Shown here: positions 1-8,505 of the stretch, piece by piece
Position numbering within the stretch: position 1 is the stretch's first letter
Layout: each line of letters starts with the position of its first letter
Source of the DNA: Desulfosarcina alkanivorans
GTDB lineage: Bacteria; Desulfobacterota; Desulfobacteria; Desulfobacterales; Desulfosarcinaceae
DNA: 64,000 nucleotides
Assembly (NCBI RefSeq): GCF_009688945.1
Contig: NZ_AP021874.1
Span: forward strand, 2,666,001 to 2,730,000
Reading direction: 5' to 3'
Translations under genes and position numbers: made by a program
Notes under the pieces: generated by a model
Told to the model about the DNA's origin: nothing
Databases searched by the model: none
Seen by the model: only the letters and a program-made list of their open reading frames with translations

Positions 1-390
1 CTCCCTTTCATGCAGCACCCGCTTCAGCCGCGCCACGATCTCCGCCAGCCGGATGGGTTTTTCGATAAAATCGCTGGCCCCCTGGGCGAGGATCTCCTCG
101 TAGGCGAAATTATTCACCAGGCCGGTGATGATGATCACATCGGCATCGAAATGGTCCTTGATCCGACGGCACAGGTCGAGGCCGCTCATCCCCGTCATCT
201 GGACATCGGAGATGACCACCTCCACCGGCTCCGAAGGCAGGATCCGTAACGCCGATTCTGCACTGTCGGCCGTCAGGCAGCGGCACCCGGAGGCCTCGAT
301 GCCATAAGCAAGAATATCACGGATATCGTCGTCGTCATCCACCACCAGAACGAGGGGGGTGGATGCGTCTTCTGGTATTGCGGGTTTCAT
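1..390 (-). CDS. Response regulator receiver domain protein (partial, cut by window start)
   Basis: The minus strand reads from ATG at 390 to the window edge without a stop (130 codons). The N-terminus has the acidic cluster VVDDDDDIRDIL, a phospho-acceptor context VVISDVQMTGMSGLDLC (Asp near residue 59), a switch residue in IITG and the conserved Lys in FIEKPIRL. This is a complete CheY-like receiver fold. It would receive phosphate from a histidine kinase. Because the gene runs off the window, any output domain (for example NtrC or HD-GYP) cannot be seen, nor can its partner kinase. The receiver assignment is firm; the output is unknown. Confidence 0.9.
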   Translation of the reverse strand, partial: MKPAIPEDASTPLVLVVDDDDDIRDILAYGIEASGCRCLTADSAESALRILPSEPVEVVISDVQMTGMSGLDLCRRIKDHFDADVIIITGLVNNFAYEEILAQGASDFIEKPIRLAEIVARLKRVLHERE

Positions 391-556
391 ATATAATCTC
401 CTCAATAACCGAAAATGCCGGGTCTTGGAGGCGTTGACACAGCGCCGCAGGTTGTCCCTGGTTTCAGAAAGCCGGGTACCGCACCAAAAGGGGAGCGTGG
501 ATATGGTCGGCAGGGTGTTGGAATCGGTCCTGAAATCAGCGCCGCCGATGGCCGGC

Positions 557-1540
557 TCAGGATTTGAAAATGAGGAATATCACATAGGCCACATAGCACC
601 CGATGAGAATCAGACCTTTTCTTCGCGAAATTGTCAAGTCCCCTCTCATCATCACCCAGGGCAGTGCACTGATGGTCATCATCACCAGGTAATCCACCAC
701 CAGGCCGCTGCCGACAAAGCCCCCGGCAATAGCGATCGGCCTGACCATGGCCGTCGCGCCGACGACACTGAGAAGATTGAACACATTGCTGCCCACCAGG
801 TTCCCCAGGGAGATATCCATCTCCTTTTTCATGGCGGCGACCACCGATGTCGCCAGTTCGGGCACCGAGGTGCCGAAGGCCACGACGGTGAGGCCCACGA
901 ATTTTTCGTTGACCCCCAAAACGGACATCACGCTCACCGCGGCATCCACAAGCAGATCCGCACCGACGACCACCCCCGCCGTGCCACCCACGATCATCAG
1001 GCACTGCATCCACGTTTTTTGCATCAGCCCGGCATTCGTCGGTGGAACGATCGCCGCTTCGCCAACCAAGCCCGGCATGGCTCGACTGACACGCACGGCG
1101 ACCTTGTAATTGAACCAGGTATAGGCAAGGATGCCGCCAAAAAGGGTGACCCCCTCGATCCTGCCGATCACCGAGTTGAAGGAGAGCAGCAGCAGGTAGG
1201 CGGAAATGGCCAGCATGAGGGGGATGTCCCGGGTGATGACGATGCGGCTGGTCTTTACGGGCTGAAACACGGCGGTCAGCCCCAGCACCAGGGCGATGTT
1301 GCAGATGTTGCTGCCCACCACGTTGCCCAGGGCGATCATGCTCTTTCCCTTGACGGCGGAAACGAGGCTGACCACCAGTTCGGGGGCCGAGGTGCCAAAG
1401 GCCACCACGGTGAGGCCGATGACCATGGGGGACAGCCCCAGGCTGCGGGCCAGGGTGGAGGCGCCGCGGACCAGCCAGCCGGCACCGTAGTATAACAGCA
1501 GGAGGCCTGCCGTGAATGCGATCAGGTGGGAAATGGTCAA
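557..1540 (-). CDS. CaCA-family sodium/calcium exchanger
   Basis: A 327-residue inner-membrane protein with about ten hydrophobic segments. It carries the two inverted alpha-repeats that define the cation/Ca2+ exchanger family: GLTVVAFGTSAPELVVS near residue 43 and GLTVVAFGTSVPELATS near residue 217. Each is followed by a GN(V/L)VGSN motif whose acidic and Asn residues bind Ca2+ in the family. Length and architecture match bacterial YrbG-type exchangers, which use Na+ (or H+) to extrude Ca2+. The gene stands alone; the next minus-strand gene upstream starts more than 1 kb away. Ion preference cannot be read from sequence. Confidence 0.93.
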   Translation of the reverse strand: MTISHLIAFTAGLLLLYYGAGWLVRGASTLARSLGLSPMVIGLTVVAFGTSAPELVVSLVSAVKGKSMIALGNVVGSNICNIALVLGLTAVFQPVKTSRIVITRDIPLMLAISAYLLLLSFNSVIGRIEGVTLFGGILAYTWFNYKVAVRVSRAMPGLVGEAAIVPPTNAGLMQKTWMQCLMIVGGTAGVVVGADLLVDAAVSVMSVLGVNEKFVGLTVVAFGTSVPELATSVVAAMKKEMDISLGNLVGSNVFNLLSVVGATAMVRPIAIAGGFVGSGLVVDYLVMMTISALPWVMMRGDLTISRRKGLILIGCYVAYVIFLIFKS

Positions 1541-1698
1541 AAAACACGCCTTCCTCGGGCCGGTTTTCGAAACGGCCGGTTTTCAGTCAATGCCGGCATC
1601 GGAATTTCCTTTTTCACGTCGAAATCGACCGCAATATGACATTGTCGGGGGTTGAACACAATGCGATTTTATTCAATTCGTACCTAATTTTTCAGCCG

Positions 1699-2643
1699 TC
1701 AGGAAGCATTTCCCGAAGGTGCGTAGCGGATCAGGGCCGCTTTTCTGCCGGCCACCCGCTGATAGGTCTCGTCGGGCCACCCCAGGGCGATCACGGCATA
1801 GGGGGTTTCGTGGTCGGGAATGCCCAGCATGCGAACGATCGACCGCTGCCGCCGCATGGCTTCGATGACAAAACCGATCAGACAGGACCCCAGGCCCATG
1901 GCATGGGCGGCCAGCAGCATGTTGCCGGTGGCCAGCATCGCATCTTCGGACGGGCAGGACGCGTCATCGTCGGCGGACACCACGATCACGGCCGTGGCCC
2001 CGTGAAACAGCAGATCCCGCTCCCCCCTGTCCCACGCCGCCAGCCCCATCTTTACCGTGGGGTAGTGAAGGCGGTAATAGGCGTCCAGTTCCGGTCTGCC
2101 GACCAGCTTCAACCCGGTGCGCAGCCATCGGTTCTCCGCCATGCGGTTGGTCTGCCTGAAAAAGTCGCCCACCCGCCGCCCCAGACGGTCGACGGCGTCC
2201 CGGTCCGGCAGGATGGTGAAGGTCCACGGCTGGCAGTTGGTCCCCGACGGCGCGGTGACGCCGACGTGCACCAGATCCTCAAGCAGGGAGCGCCCCACCG
2301 GCCGGCCTGAAAAATTTCGGCAGGATCGCCGCGACCCCATGAGATTCACCAGGGCGGCGGTGTCGAAACGGCCATGGGCGATCCAACGGGTATCGGCGGC
2401 AAAGGTCTGGAAGTGGGACAGGGCGGCATCCACCGCCGTCACCCGGATGGCGTCGACCGGGCAGGCGGCGGCGCAATGGTCGCAGCCCAGGGACTCGGTG
2501 CCGATGACAGCCGCCTTGCCATCGTTCAGGCCCAGGGTTTCCTTGGGACAGACCGGTACGCACAAACCGCACCCGATGCAGGCATCGGCATCGATTTCGG
2601 TGGTAACGGAGCGATCCTGCAGATTTTTTTTACCATCTGTCAT
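1699..2643 (-). CDS. Ferredoxin-nitroreductase fusion protein
   Basis: A 314-residue protein. The first ~65 residues form a 2x[4Fe-4S] ferredoxin domain (CIGCGLCVPVCP, then CDHCAAACP). The rest is an FMN-binding nitroreductase domain with the typical RRSCRNF segment near residue 108 and a PSGTNCQPWTF motif near 138. In this family the Fe-S domain is expected to pass electrons from ferredoxin to the FMN, which reduces nitro compounds, quinones or other acceptors in the cytoplasm. The arrangement is common in anaerobes. The ATG at 2643 is the natural start, just before the ferredoxin domain. Substrate unknown. Confidence 0.92.
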   Translation of the reverse strand: MTDGKKNLQDRSVTTEIDADACIGCGLCVPVCPKETLGLNDGKAAVIGTESLGCDHCAAACPVDAIRVTAVDAALSHFQTFAADTRWIAHGRFDTAALVNLMGSRRSCRNFSGRPVGRSLLEDLVHVGVTAPSGTNCQPWTFTILPDRDAVDRLGRRVGDFFRQTNRMAENRWLRTGLKLVGRPELDAYYRLHYPTVKMGLAAWDRGERDLLFHGATAVIVVSADDDASCPSEDAMLATGNMLLAAHAMGLGSCLIGFVIEAMRRQRSIVRMLGIPDHETPYAVIALGWPDETYQRVAGRKAALIRYAPSGNAS

Positions 2644-2795
2644 TTTTTATTATTCCAGTGCTTGACATGGGTGTACCGGACCTTAATATTCCCGCTTTCA
2701 AAAAATTTTCCGTAAAGGAAGCTGTCCCGATACCGATTGAAAAAATCCGGTCCGCAACCATCGCACCACTGTTCCCGCGCCCGAGGAATCGCCAG

Positions 2796-3662
2796 ATGAA
2801 AAAGTTTTTTTACCACCAGTTTATATCGTCCGTCCTGTGGAACCTGTTCCTGATTACCGCCGGATCCATCGTATTCGGCATCGGATTGAAGGCCATCGCC
2901 ATCCCCCACGGGTTTATCACCGGCGGCATTTCAGGTCTGACCCTGCTCTTTTACTATGTCAGCGGCCTTATGTCACCGGGGTTATGGTACCTGATCGTCA
3001 ACGTCCCCATCTTCCTGATCGGCTGGATCCACGTCAGCCGGCGATTCTTTCTTTACAGCCTTTATGGCATGGCCGCCTTATCGATGGCCATCGACCTCAT
3101 CGGCTTCACCCTTCCCATCAGGGAGCCGATCCTGGGGGTGCTGGCCGGCGGCGTGCTCATGGGCGCCGGCACCGGCATCATCCTGCATTCTCTGGGTTCT
3201 GCCGGCGGCATGGACATTGTCGCCATCATCCTGAACCAGAAATTCAACGTGCGCATGGGCACGTTCTACTTTGCCTTCAATATCGTGTTGTTCGCCTTCA
3301 GCTTCGGGTTTCTGGAAGCCGACCTGGTGCTCTATTCCCTGTTCATGAGTTTCATTTCGTCACAGACCCTGGACTACGTGCTGACCATTTTCAACCAGCG
3401 CAAGATGGTCATCATTATTTCCGATTGCAACGATCGTATCTCCAGGGAGATCCATAGCCGCCTCCGCCGGGGCGTCACGTTCCTGAACGGCAGCGGGGCC
3501 TATACGGGCCGGGACAAGAAAATTATCCTGACCGTAATCCACAATTACCAGCTCAAACGCCTGGAGGAGGCCGCCCTGTCCATTGACCCGGAAGCCTTCA
3601 TCATCACCGAAAACACCTTTAACGTCCTGGGCAGGGGATTTTCCAGGCGCAAGGTGTATTGA
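2796..3662 (+). CDS. YitT family membrane protein (DUF2179)
   Basis: I chose the ATG at 2796, preceded by GAGGAA with normal spacing, giving 288 residues, the usual family length. A longer frame opens at 2658, but its first 46 residues are not hydrophobic or conserved-looking. The N-terminal ~200 residues hold 5-6 membrane segments, with the family-typical GFITGGISGL and GSAGGMDIVA. The C-terminal ~85 residues form the soluble DUF2179 domain (KMVIIISDCNDRIS... GAYTGRDKKII). The function of the family is unresolved; transport has been proposed. The gene is divergent from the nitroreductase, with 152 nt between the two starts. Confidence 0.92.
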   Translation: MKKFFYHQFISSVLWNLFLITAGSIVFGIGLKAIAIPHGFITGGISGLTLLFYYVSGLMSPGLWYLIVNVPIFLIGWIHVSRRFFLYSLYGMAALSMAIDLIGFTLPIREPILGVLAGGVLMGAGTGIILHSLGSAGGMDIVAIILNQKFNVRMGTFYFAFNIVLFAFSFGFLEADLVLYSLFMSFISSQTLDYVLTIFNQRKMVIIISDCNDRISREIHSRLRRGVTFLNGSGAYTGRDKKIILTVIHNYQLKRLEEAALSIDPEAFIITENTFNVLGRGFSRRKVY

Positions 3663-3668
3663 TAAGCT

Positions 3669-3785
3669 CATAGGTCATAGGCCATAGGTCATAGGTCATA
3701 GGCCATAGGCCATAGGTCATAGGTCATAGGTCATAGGTCATAGGTCATAGGTCATAGGTCATAGGTCATAGGTCATAGGTCATAG
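3669..3785. repeat. Heptanucleotide tandem array, 16 copies of CATAGGT/CATAGGC
   Basis: Sixteen perfect-length 7-bp units run from 3669 to 3780, with a partial unit CATAG after them. Thirteen are CATAGGT; units 2, 5 and 6 are CATAGGC. The array begins 6 bp after the stop of the YitT gene and is noncoding. There are no spacers, so it is not a CRISPR array. Pure 7-bp arrays can change length by slippage. Confidence 0.97.
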
Positions 3786-3817
3786 ATAGGTATGGGCCGG
3801 CCATCCGTTCTGTCAAA

Positions 3818-3866
3818 CAAAAAAGGCGCTGTCGGTATCCGTAAATACATCGTTGCCGACAGCGCC
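3818..3866 (-). terminator. Rho-independent terminator of the porin-lipoprotein pair
   Basis: An 11-bp perfect inverted repeat (GGCGCTGTCGG at 3825-3835 and its complement at 3856-3866) has a 20-nt loop. On the minus strand it is followed by a run of six or seven T (3818-3824, read as A on the plus strand). It lies 20 bp downstream of the stop of the small lipoprotein gene and fits an intrinsic terminator for that transcript. Confidence 0.85.
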
Positions 3867-3886
3867 GTATGGTTTTTGAGGGGTCG

Positions 3887-4111
3887 TCAGTCCGGCCGGG
3901 AAGTGTCCGGGGCCTTCTCCGCTTCGTCTGTCGCCGGGGTTTTGCCGTAAACCACAATCCCGCCCTCGTCACCGGAAAAGAGGCCGGGTCCCGGTTTTTC
4001 GTCCCTGTCGTCGTGGTATTCAAACGGCTCCGGCGAGGCGGCACATCCGGCGATCACGAGCATCATTGCCAGCACCCACGTCCGGCAGCGGTTTTTCCGG
4101 GCGGCCGTCAT
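3887..4111 (-). CDS. Small lipoprotein
   Basis: A 74-residue protein with a lipoprotein signal peptide: basic MTAARKNRCR, hydrophobic WVLAMMLVIAGC, and a lipobox ending at Cys23. The mature part is short, polar and rich in Asp, Glu, Pro and Gly, with no recognised domain. The ATG at 4111 directly abuts the stop of the porin gene (4112-4114), so the two are co-transcribed, and a strong terminator follows. It may be an accessory of the porin or an unrelated envelope lipoprotein. The lipobox is clear; function unknown. Confidence 0.75.
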   Translation of the reverse strand: MTAARKNRCRTWVLAMMLVIAGCAASPEPFEYHDDRDEKPGPGLFSGDEGGIVVYGKTPATDEAEKAPDTSRPD

Positions 4112-5395
4112 TTAGAACTTCACCCGCATGCCGGTCATAATGGCATTGATGGCGTCGTAATCGCCGCCGTTGCTGTCCAGGTCATGGAACCGGTACCCCA
4201 GGTAGGCCTCGGTGCCCCATCCCTGGATATCCTGAACCATCTGGAAGCCGAAGGTGTCGGCGTCGTCACCATCGGCGGCAATGTCCGAGTAGCGGCCGAA
4301 ATCAATGGACATGGCGGTCACCCCCAGCGGGCACCAGCGGGCCCGGTAGCCGAATTTGGTGTAGAAAAACCCGCCGTCATCCCTGCCGGGGCCCTTGTGG
4401 TCGCGGGTGCCCATGGCAAAGGTGCCGTTGAACCCGGAGTCGTGCAGCACCGACACCGATCCGGCCAGCTGATCGTCAATGCCCTCTGACGTGCTGCCGG
4501 GGTTGGCGTAGGCCGCCGCCGCGGCCAGCTTGAAGGCATCCACCTGTGCCGTATAGCGCACGGCAAAGTCACCGCCCCCGTCGGCAATGTATGAGGTCGA
4601 ACCGACAAAGCCGTTGAACGAGGGGCTGTCGTAGCGGATGCGTTCGTCCCGGCCGAGCCCGTCCATGTTGCTGAAGACGCTGCCGATATTGATCACGGAC
4701 AACGCGTTGTTGTCGCTGTCGTAAAACAGCTGGCCGCCGGCCATGTCGCCAATGCTGGAATAGCCGACGACGCTGGTGCCGGACAGGTCCATCTCGGAGG
4801 TGCCGTCCGAGGCCGTGGATCCCCAGCCCAGTGAAAATTTGCCGATGGTGCCGCCATCCACCCAGAGGTCCAGGTGCCGCTTGCGAAAATTATTGTCGCC
4901 GACACCGCGCTTGTCGTTCTGGTTGACCAGGTTGCTGTCATTGGACTGGAACTCCACCTCGATCCGGGTTCCCACTTCATAGTTGCCACCCGGCTTGATG
5001 GTGCCCAACACCCCCACCCGGGTGGAAGAGTTGTCGTTGTCCACCAGGTAGACATTGCTATTGTCACCATCGTCGCTGAACAGCACCGCCTTGTTCACCT
5101 GGCCGTAAACCTTGACATTGGCCTTGGGGTTGCCGGTCTTGACGGCTGCCGGGCTGTCCGTCGCCGCCTCGGCCGAAGCCACTTCCCTCTGGTTCTTCAG
5201 GGCCTGCACCTGCACCTGAAGCTGCTCGAGGGCCTTTTGCTGTGCCTCGATCTGGGCCTGCTGCTGCCGGATGATCTTCTCGAGACGATCCAGGGTTTCC
5301 GGGTCCGCCCCGTATGCACTAAACGCAGTCATAAAACCAATCACGACAGCAAGAACGGACATGCGTCGCAGGATGTTCACCATAACCGTTTTCAT
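4112..5395 (-). CDS. Trimeric porin-like outer membrane protein (DcaP-like)
   Basis: A 427-residue exported protein. The ATG at 5395 follows GGAGGG and begins a clean signal peptide (MKTVMVNILRRMSVLAVV... AYGA). The frame stays open to 5440, but those 15 residues would precede the signal. After cleavage comes a Gln-rich coiled coil (residues ~30-65, QQQAQIEAQQKALEQLQVQVQAL), then a beta-rich barrel region of alternating polar and aromatic residues ending in MRVKF with terminal Phe, as in outer-membrane barrels. Coiled coil plus barrel is typical of DcaP-like trimeric channels for small organic acids. Substrate unknown. It is first in a two-gene unit with the small lipoprotein. Confidence 0.87.
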   Translation of the reverse strand: MKTVMVNILRRMSVLAVVIGFMTAFSAYGADPETLDRLEKIIRQQQAQIEAQQKALEQLQVQVQALKNQREVASAEAATDSPAAVKTGNPKANVKVYGQVNKAVLFSDDGDNSNVYLVDNDNSSTRVGVLGTIKPGGNYEVGTRIEVEFQSNDSNLVNQNDKRGVGDNNFRKRHLDLWVDGGTIGKFSLGWGSTASDGTSEMDLSGTSVVGYSSIGDMAGGQLFYDSDNNALSVINIGSVFSNMDGLGRDERIRYDSPSFNGFVGSTSYIADGGGDFAVRYTAQVDAFKLAAAAAYANPGSTSEGIDDQLAGSVSVLHDSGFNGTFAMGTRDHKGPGRDDGGFFYTKFGYRARWCPLGVTAMSIDFGRYSDIAADGDDADTFGFQMVQDIQGWGTEAYLGYRFHDLDSNGGDYDAINAIMTGMRVKF

Positions 5396-5745
5396 GGCAC
5401 CCCCTCCGTTTCCTGATGGTTGATGATAGTGGACAATCATTCGACAAAGAGCATCCCGCCCCCCTGGATGCAGCGCGGCCTCGGCTGAAAGGGCTCGTCA
5501 GGCGCCTCCCCGGCCGCGCCGTATCAAGCCAACCGGTCGGCCATGCCTGCCCGCAACCACACTGGTGATGGATTTACGATTGGACGGAATTGAACAGATG
5601 GGTCAGAATTGGATCGCAAGTCAAATACGATGGGACTATATCATCAAAAAAAGAAGTCTGCAAATGACGGTCGCCGGGCCATTTCACGAAAGTCATCTTA
5701 TCTCACCGGGGGGCCGCCACGGGTTGCGCTTGCCGTAGGGCCGTA
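5396..5745. other. Intergenic region upstream of the porin, no gene seen
   Basis: About 350 bp between the RmuC stop and the porin start. Short frames here are interrupted or antisense to neighbours and lack ribosome binding sites. The stretch at 5620-5660 is A-rich. The porin promoter must lie here, but no convincing -35/-10 pair stood out. Confidence 0.5.
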
Positions 5746-7233
5746 TCAATCGGCCGATCCATCCGGACCGGGCTCCCCATCGGGCACACAGGACGACGGA
5801 AGCACTTTATTGGCTTTCACGCCCAGCGCCTTGAGCTGCTCGGCCCGCCGGACCAGGTTTCCCCTTCCCGAACAGAGCCGGTCCCGGGCCGTGCGATGGG
5901 CTTCCCGGGCCCGATCAAGCTGCCGGCCGACCTCCTCCATGGCCTCGATGAACCCGATAAACTTGTCATAAAGCCCGCCGGCCTGGCGGGCGATCTCCAG
6001 GGCGTTTTCATTCTGGTCCGCATAGCGCCAGAGGTTGTGAATGGTTCTCAGGGTCACCACCAGGGTGGACGGCGACACCAGGATCACGTTCTTCTCGAAG
6101 GCTTCGGCCAGCAGCGAGCGGTCGTGCTCCAGGGCCGTGAAAAAAGCCGCCTCGATGGGCACGAACATGAGCACGAAATCCAGGGTATGAAGCCCTTCCA
6201 GGTCTTCGTAGTGTTTTTCGCCCAGACCGTTGAAGTGACTTCTCAGAGAAGTGAGCAGTGCCTTGATCGCCGTGCTGCGCACCCTTTCATCGGTGGATGA
6301 ATGGTAGCGTTCATAGGCCTTGAGGGACACCTTGGCATCCACGATGACATCCCTGCCCTCGGGTAGCCGGATGATGACGTCCGGCTGGTATCGGCTGCCG
6401 CGGCTGTCGGTCAGGCTCACCTGCGTCTCGTAGGCCCGTCCCTTTTCCAGGCCGGAGGCCTCCAGGATCCGTTCCAGGATCACTTCTCCCCAGCCGCCCA
6501 GGGTCTTCACGTCCCCCTTGAGGGCGTTGGTCAGGTTGAGGGCGTCCTTTCCGATCCGCTCGTTCAGGTTTTTCAGGTGGCCGATTTCATTCAGCAGGGT
6601 CGCCCGATCACGGGATTCCTTGTCGTAAACGTCCTCCACCCGCTTTTTGAAATCACCCAGTTGCTCGCGCAGCGGACTGATCAGCCCATCCATCCGGGCC
6701 TGGCTGTCGTCGGCGAAAATCCTGCCCTTCTCTTCCAGAATCCGTTCCGCCAGTACCTTGAACTCGACGGTCAGTCGCTCCCGGGCATCGTTGAGCAGAG
6801 CAATCTTCTCACTGGCCTGCCGGCGTTCGGCGTCCAGCCGGGTGGTGGTCTCGGACAACTTTTTTTCCAGGGACAGGTTCGCGGCGTTGAGCTGTTCCTG
6901 CCCGTGCCGGTTCTTCTCCAGCGTTTCCTCCAGCACGGGAATCCGGGCAGCGGTCTGTTCCAGGGCGGCCTTTTGCGCTTCCAGTCGGGACAAGGCATCG
7001 CGGCGCTGGTCCAGCTGGCCTGCGAGCGAAGCCAGGTCGGCCCGTGCCGTCTCCAGCTGTTGCCGGGCAGAAGCCAGCTTTTCTTCCATGGTCGCCTTTT
7101 CCATCTCCCCGAGGTGCATCATGGCGGCCAGTTCGGATTTCAACCGCGACCGGACGACCAGCAATGCGATCAATACAGCCAGGAGTATCCCGGCAGTTCC
7201 GCCGATCAGATAGATGAGTTGAAGCTGGGTCAT
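5746..7233 (-). CDS. rmuC: DNA recombination protein RmuC
   Basis: About 495 residues from ATG at 7233; an in-frame ATG at 7257 would add eight residues without a better ribosome site. It starts with one membrane segment (LIYLIGGTAGILLAVLIALLVV). A long coiled coil follows (residues ~40-175, rich in Glu/Gln/Leu heptads), then the conserved RmuC core with GGWGEVILERILEASGL, DVIIRLPEGRDVIVDAKVSL and LVSPSTLVVTLRTIHNLWRY. RmuC limits DNA rearrangement and resembles a membrane-tethered nuclease of the PD-(D/E)XK type; the DAKVS segment is the likely active-site strand. Monocistronic. Confidence 0.96.
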   Translation of the reverse strand: MTQLQLIYLIGGTAGILLAVLIALLVVRSRLKSELAAMMHLGEMEKATMEEKLASARQQLETARADLASLAGQLDQRRDALSRLEAQKAALEQTAARIPVLEETLEKNRHGQEQLNAANLSLEKKLSETTTRLDAERRQASEKIALLNDARERLTVEFKVLAERILEEKGRIFADDSQARMDGLISPLREQLGDFKKRVEDVYDKESRDRATLLNEIGHLKNLNERIGKDALNLTNALKGDVKTLGGWGEVILERILEASGLEKGRAYETQVSLTDSRGSRYQPDVIIRLPEGRDVIVDAKVSLKAYERYHSSTDERVRSTAIKALLTSLRSHFNGLGEKHYEDLEGLHTLDFVLMFVPIEAAFFTALEHDRSLLAEAFEKNVILVSPSTLVVTLRTIHNLWRYADQNENALEIARQAGGLYDKFIGFIEAMEEVGRQLDRAREAHRTARDRLCSGRGNLVRRAEQLKALGVKANKVLPSSCVPDGEPGPDGSAD

Positions 7234-7404
7234 TCCATGTCCCCTGTGAATGGTCATGCAGCGATCCGATGAAGGTCGTCATGCGTTTATACGCCAGTTT
7301 CAACGGCAACTCCACCCTCTTTTCATTGGTACCGGTTGAGATCGACACCGCCCGAACCATAAATGATGGTGGGCGCGCTGGCCACGTATGGAGGACCCGG
7401 CGCT

Positions 7405-7441
7405 AACCGTTGCCAAACCGTTTTCTAACCAAATACTAACA
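7405..7441 (+). promoter_or_regulatory. Four 11-bp-phased direct repeats upstream of the lipase promoter
   Basis: Short AAC(C) motifs start at 7405, 7416, 7427 and 7438, exactly 11 bp apart (AACCGTT, AACCGTT, AACCAAA, AACAAAA). Direct repeats phased by one helical turn are the usual DNA site of OmpR/PhoB-family response regulators. They end directly before a plausible -35, the position expected for an activator site. Confidence 0.5.
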
Positions 7442-7447
7442 AAAATA

Positions 7448-7476
7448 TTGACCCTGTCTGGCGCACTGTTTAAATT
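7448..7476 (+). promoter_or_regulatory. Candidate sigma-70 promoter of the lipase gene
   Basis: TTGACC at 7448-7453 and TAAATT at 7471-7476 are separated by 17 bp. Transcription would begin near 7483. That leaves no leader for the GTG at 7486 and supports translation from the ATG at 7549. Confidence 0.45.
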
Positions 7477-7548
7477 GAATCTTTAGTGCCACGATTCACC
7501 AGCATATTCAAACGTCCATGGATCAACTGCTTACAGGCGAACAACCCG

Positions 7549-8367
7549 ATGGCCCACAACCACTCATGGCAGTCCGTATTCAAGCCGGGGAGCTCCGAAG
7601 ATTTTTTCCTGGATGAAACCCCCATGAAGTTCTGCGTGAATGCGGATGGGTTCAACCCGGTCAACGCCTGGTGGCTTTCAGAGCTGTCCCGATTGATCTA
7701 TCGAAGAGATGCTTCGGAGGGCGTCCAGAGGCCGGGGCGCACATCCCGGAACGCGTTCCTGGCACGCGTGGGTCTGGCTGAACGGCACTTTTTCAACGGC
7801 CCCACGATTCAAGGCGCGCTTGTGGAAACCGTCGACACCGGCAAGGATGCCTTTGCGGCCCTGGTATTTCGCGGTACCCGCGGTCGCCTGTCCAACTGGC
7901 TGGTCAATCTGGATATGGTCATGAGTCCGTGGCCTCACGGCGGCAGGGTCCACCGCGGATTCAAGCATGGGTTGATGGAACTCTGGGAATCCATCTCCGC
8001 AGCCCTGGAATCCGTGGACAAACCCCTGTTCTACACCGGCCACAGCCTGGGCGGCGCCATGGCCACACTGGCGGCATCGCTTAAATCACCACACGCCGTT
8101 TATACGTTTGGCGCCCCTCGGATCGGAGATGTCGCCTTTGCCGCAACCCTGTCCGATGTGAAGATTTACAATGTATGCAATCCCCGGGATATCGTTACCG
8201 AGCTGCCCCCTTCCGGATGGTGGTCCCGTTTTATCCATGCCGGGACCATGATCCACAATATCGAAGTGATGCGGCCCCATCGCAGCCTTGTTCAGGCGCC
8301 TTCATTTCTGGCCGGCCACGCCCCCCTGAATTATACCAACCAGCTTCCGGTCGCCTTCGACAATTAG
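7549..8367 (+). CDS. Class 3 lipase family protein
   Basis: A 272-residue alpha/beta hydrolase. The lipase_3 signature YTGHSLGGAMA places the nucleophile at Ser166, and a VFRGTRG strand near residue 107 forms the oxyanion side. Asp in NPRDIV and His in the C-terminal GHAPLNY fit the rest of the triad. No signal peptide is visible, so the enzyme is probably cytoplasmic or peripherally bound and would act on acylglycerols or similar esters. The frame is open from a GTG at 7486, but that codon sits almost at the predicted transcription start; ATG 7549 has AGGCGA upstream. A second, unrelated alpha/beta hydrolase follows 138 bp later. Confidence 0.88.
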   Translation: MAHNHSWQSVFKPGSSEDFFLDETPMKFCVNADGFNPVNAWWLSELSRLIYRRDASEGVQRPGRTSRNAFLARVGLAERHFFNGPTIQGALVETVDTGKDAFAALVFRGTRGRLSNWLVNLDMVMSPWPHGGRVHRGFKHGLMELWESISAALESVDKPLFYTGHSLGGAMATLAASLKSPHAVYTFGAPRIGDVAFAATLSDVKIYNVCNPRDIVTELPPSGWWSRFIHAGTMIHNIEVMRPHRSLVQAPSFLAGHAPLNYTNQLPVAFDN

Positions 8368-8505
8368 GATCCTCCAAATACGGATATCCGATAAAGGCTT
8401 TAGATCCAGCCCTGTGCCGGATGGACGAATCGTTGACCCCGGCCACCGGTCTCTGGTAAATACTTCTCTCGCACGCCATCACCCCAAAGGGAGAAAAGCA
8501 CGGCC

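Noticed and set aside
359-1495. Long open frame on the plus strand (378 codons) opposite the CaCA exchanger
   Set aside because: It is antisense to a clear membrane protein and rich in His, Gln and Gly without a domain, the usual result of GC-rich codon shadows.
3669-3785. Possible CRISPR array
   Set aside because: Seven-bp units are contiguous without spacers, and no cas genes are present.
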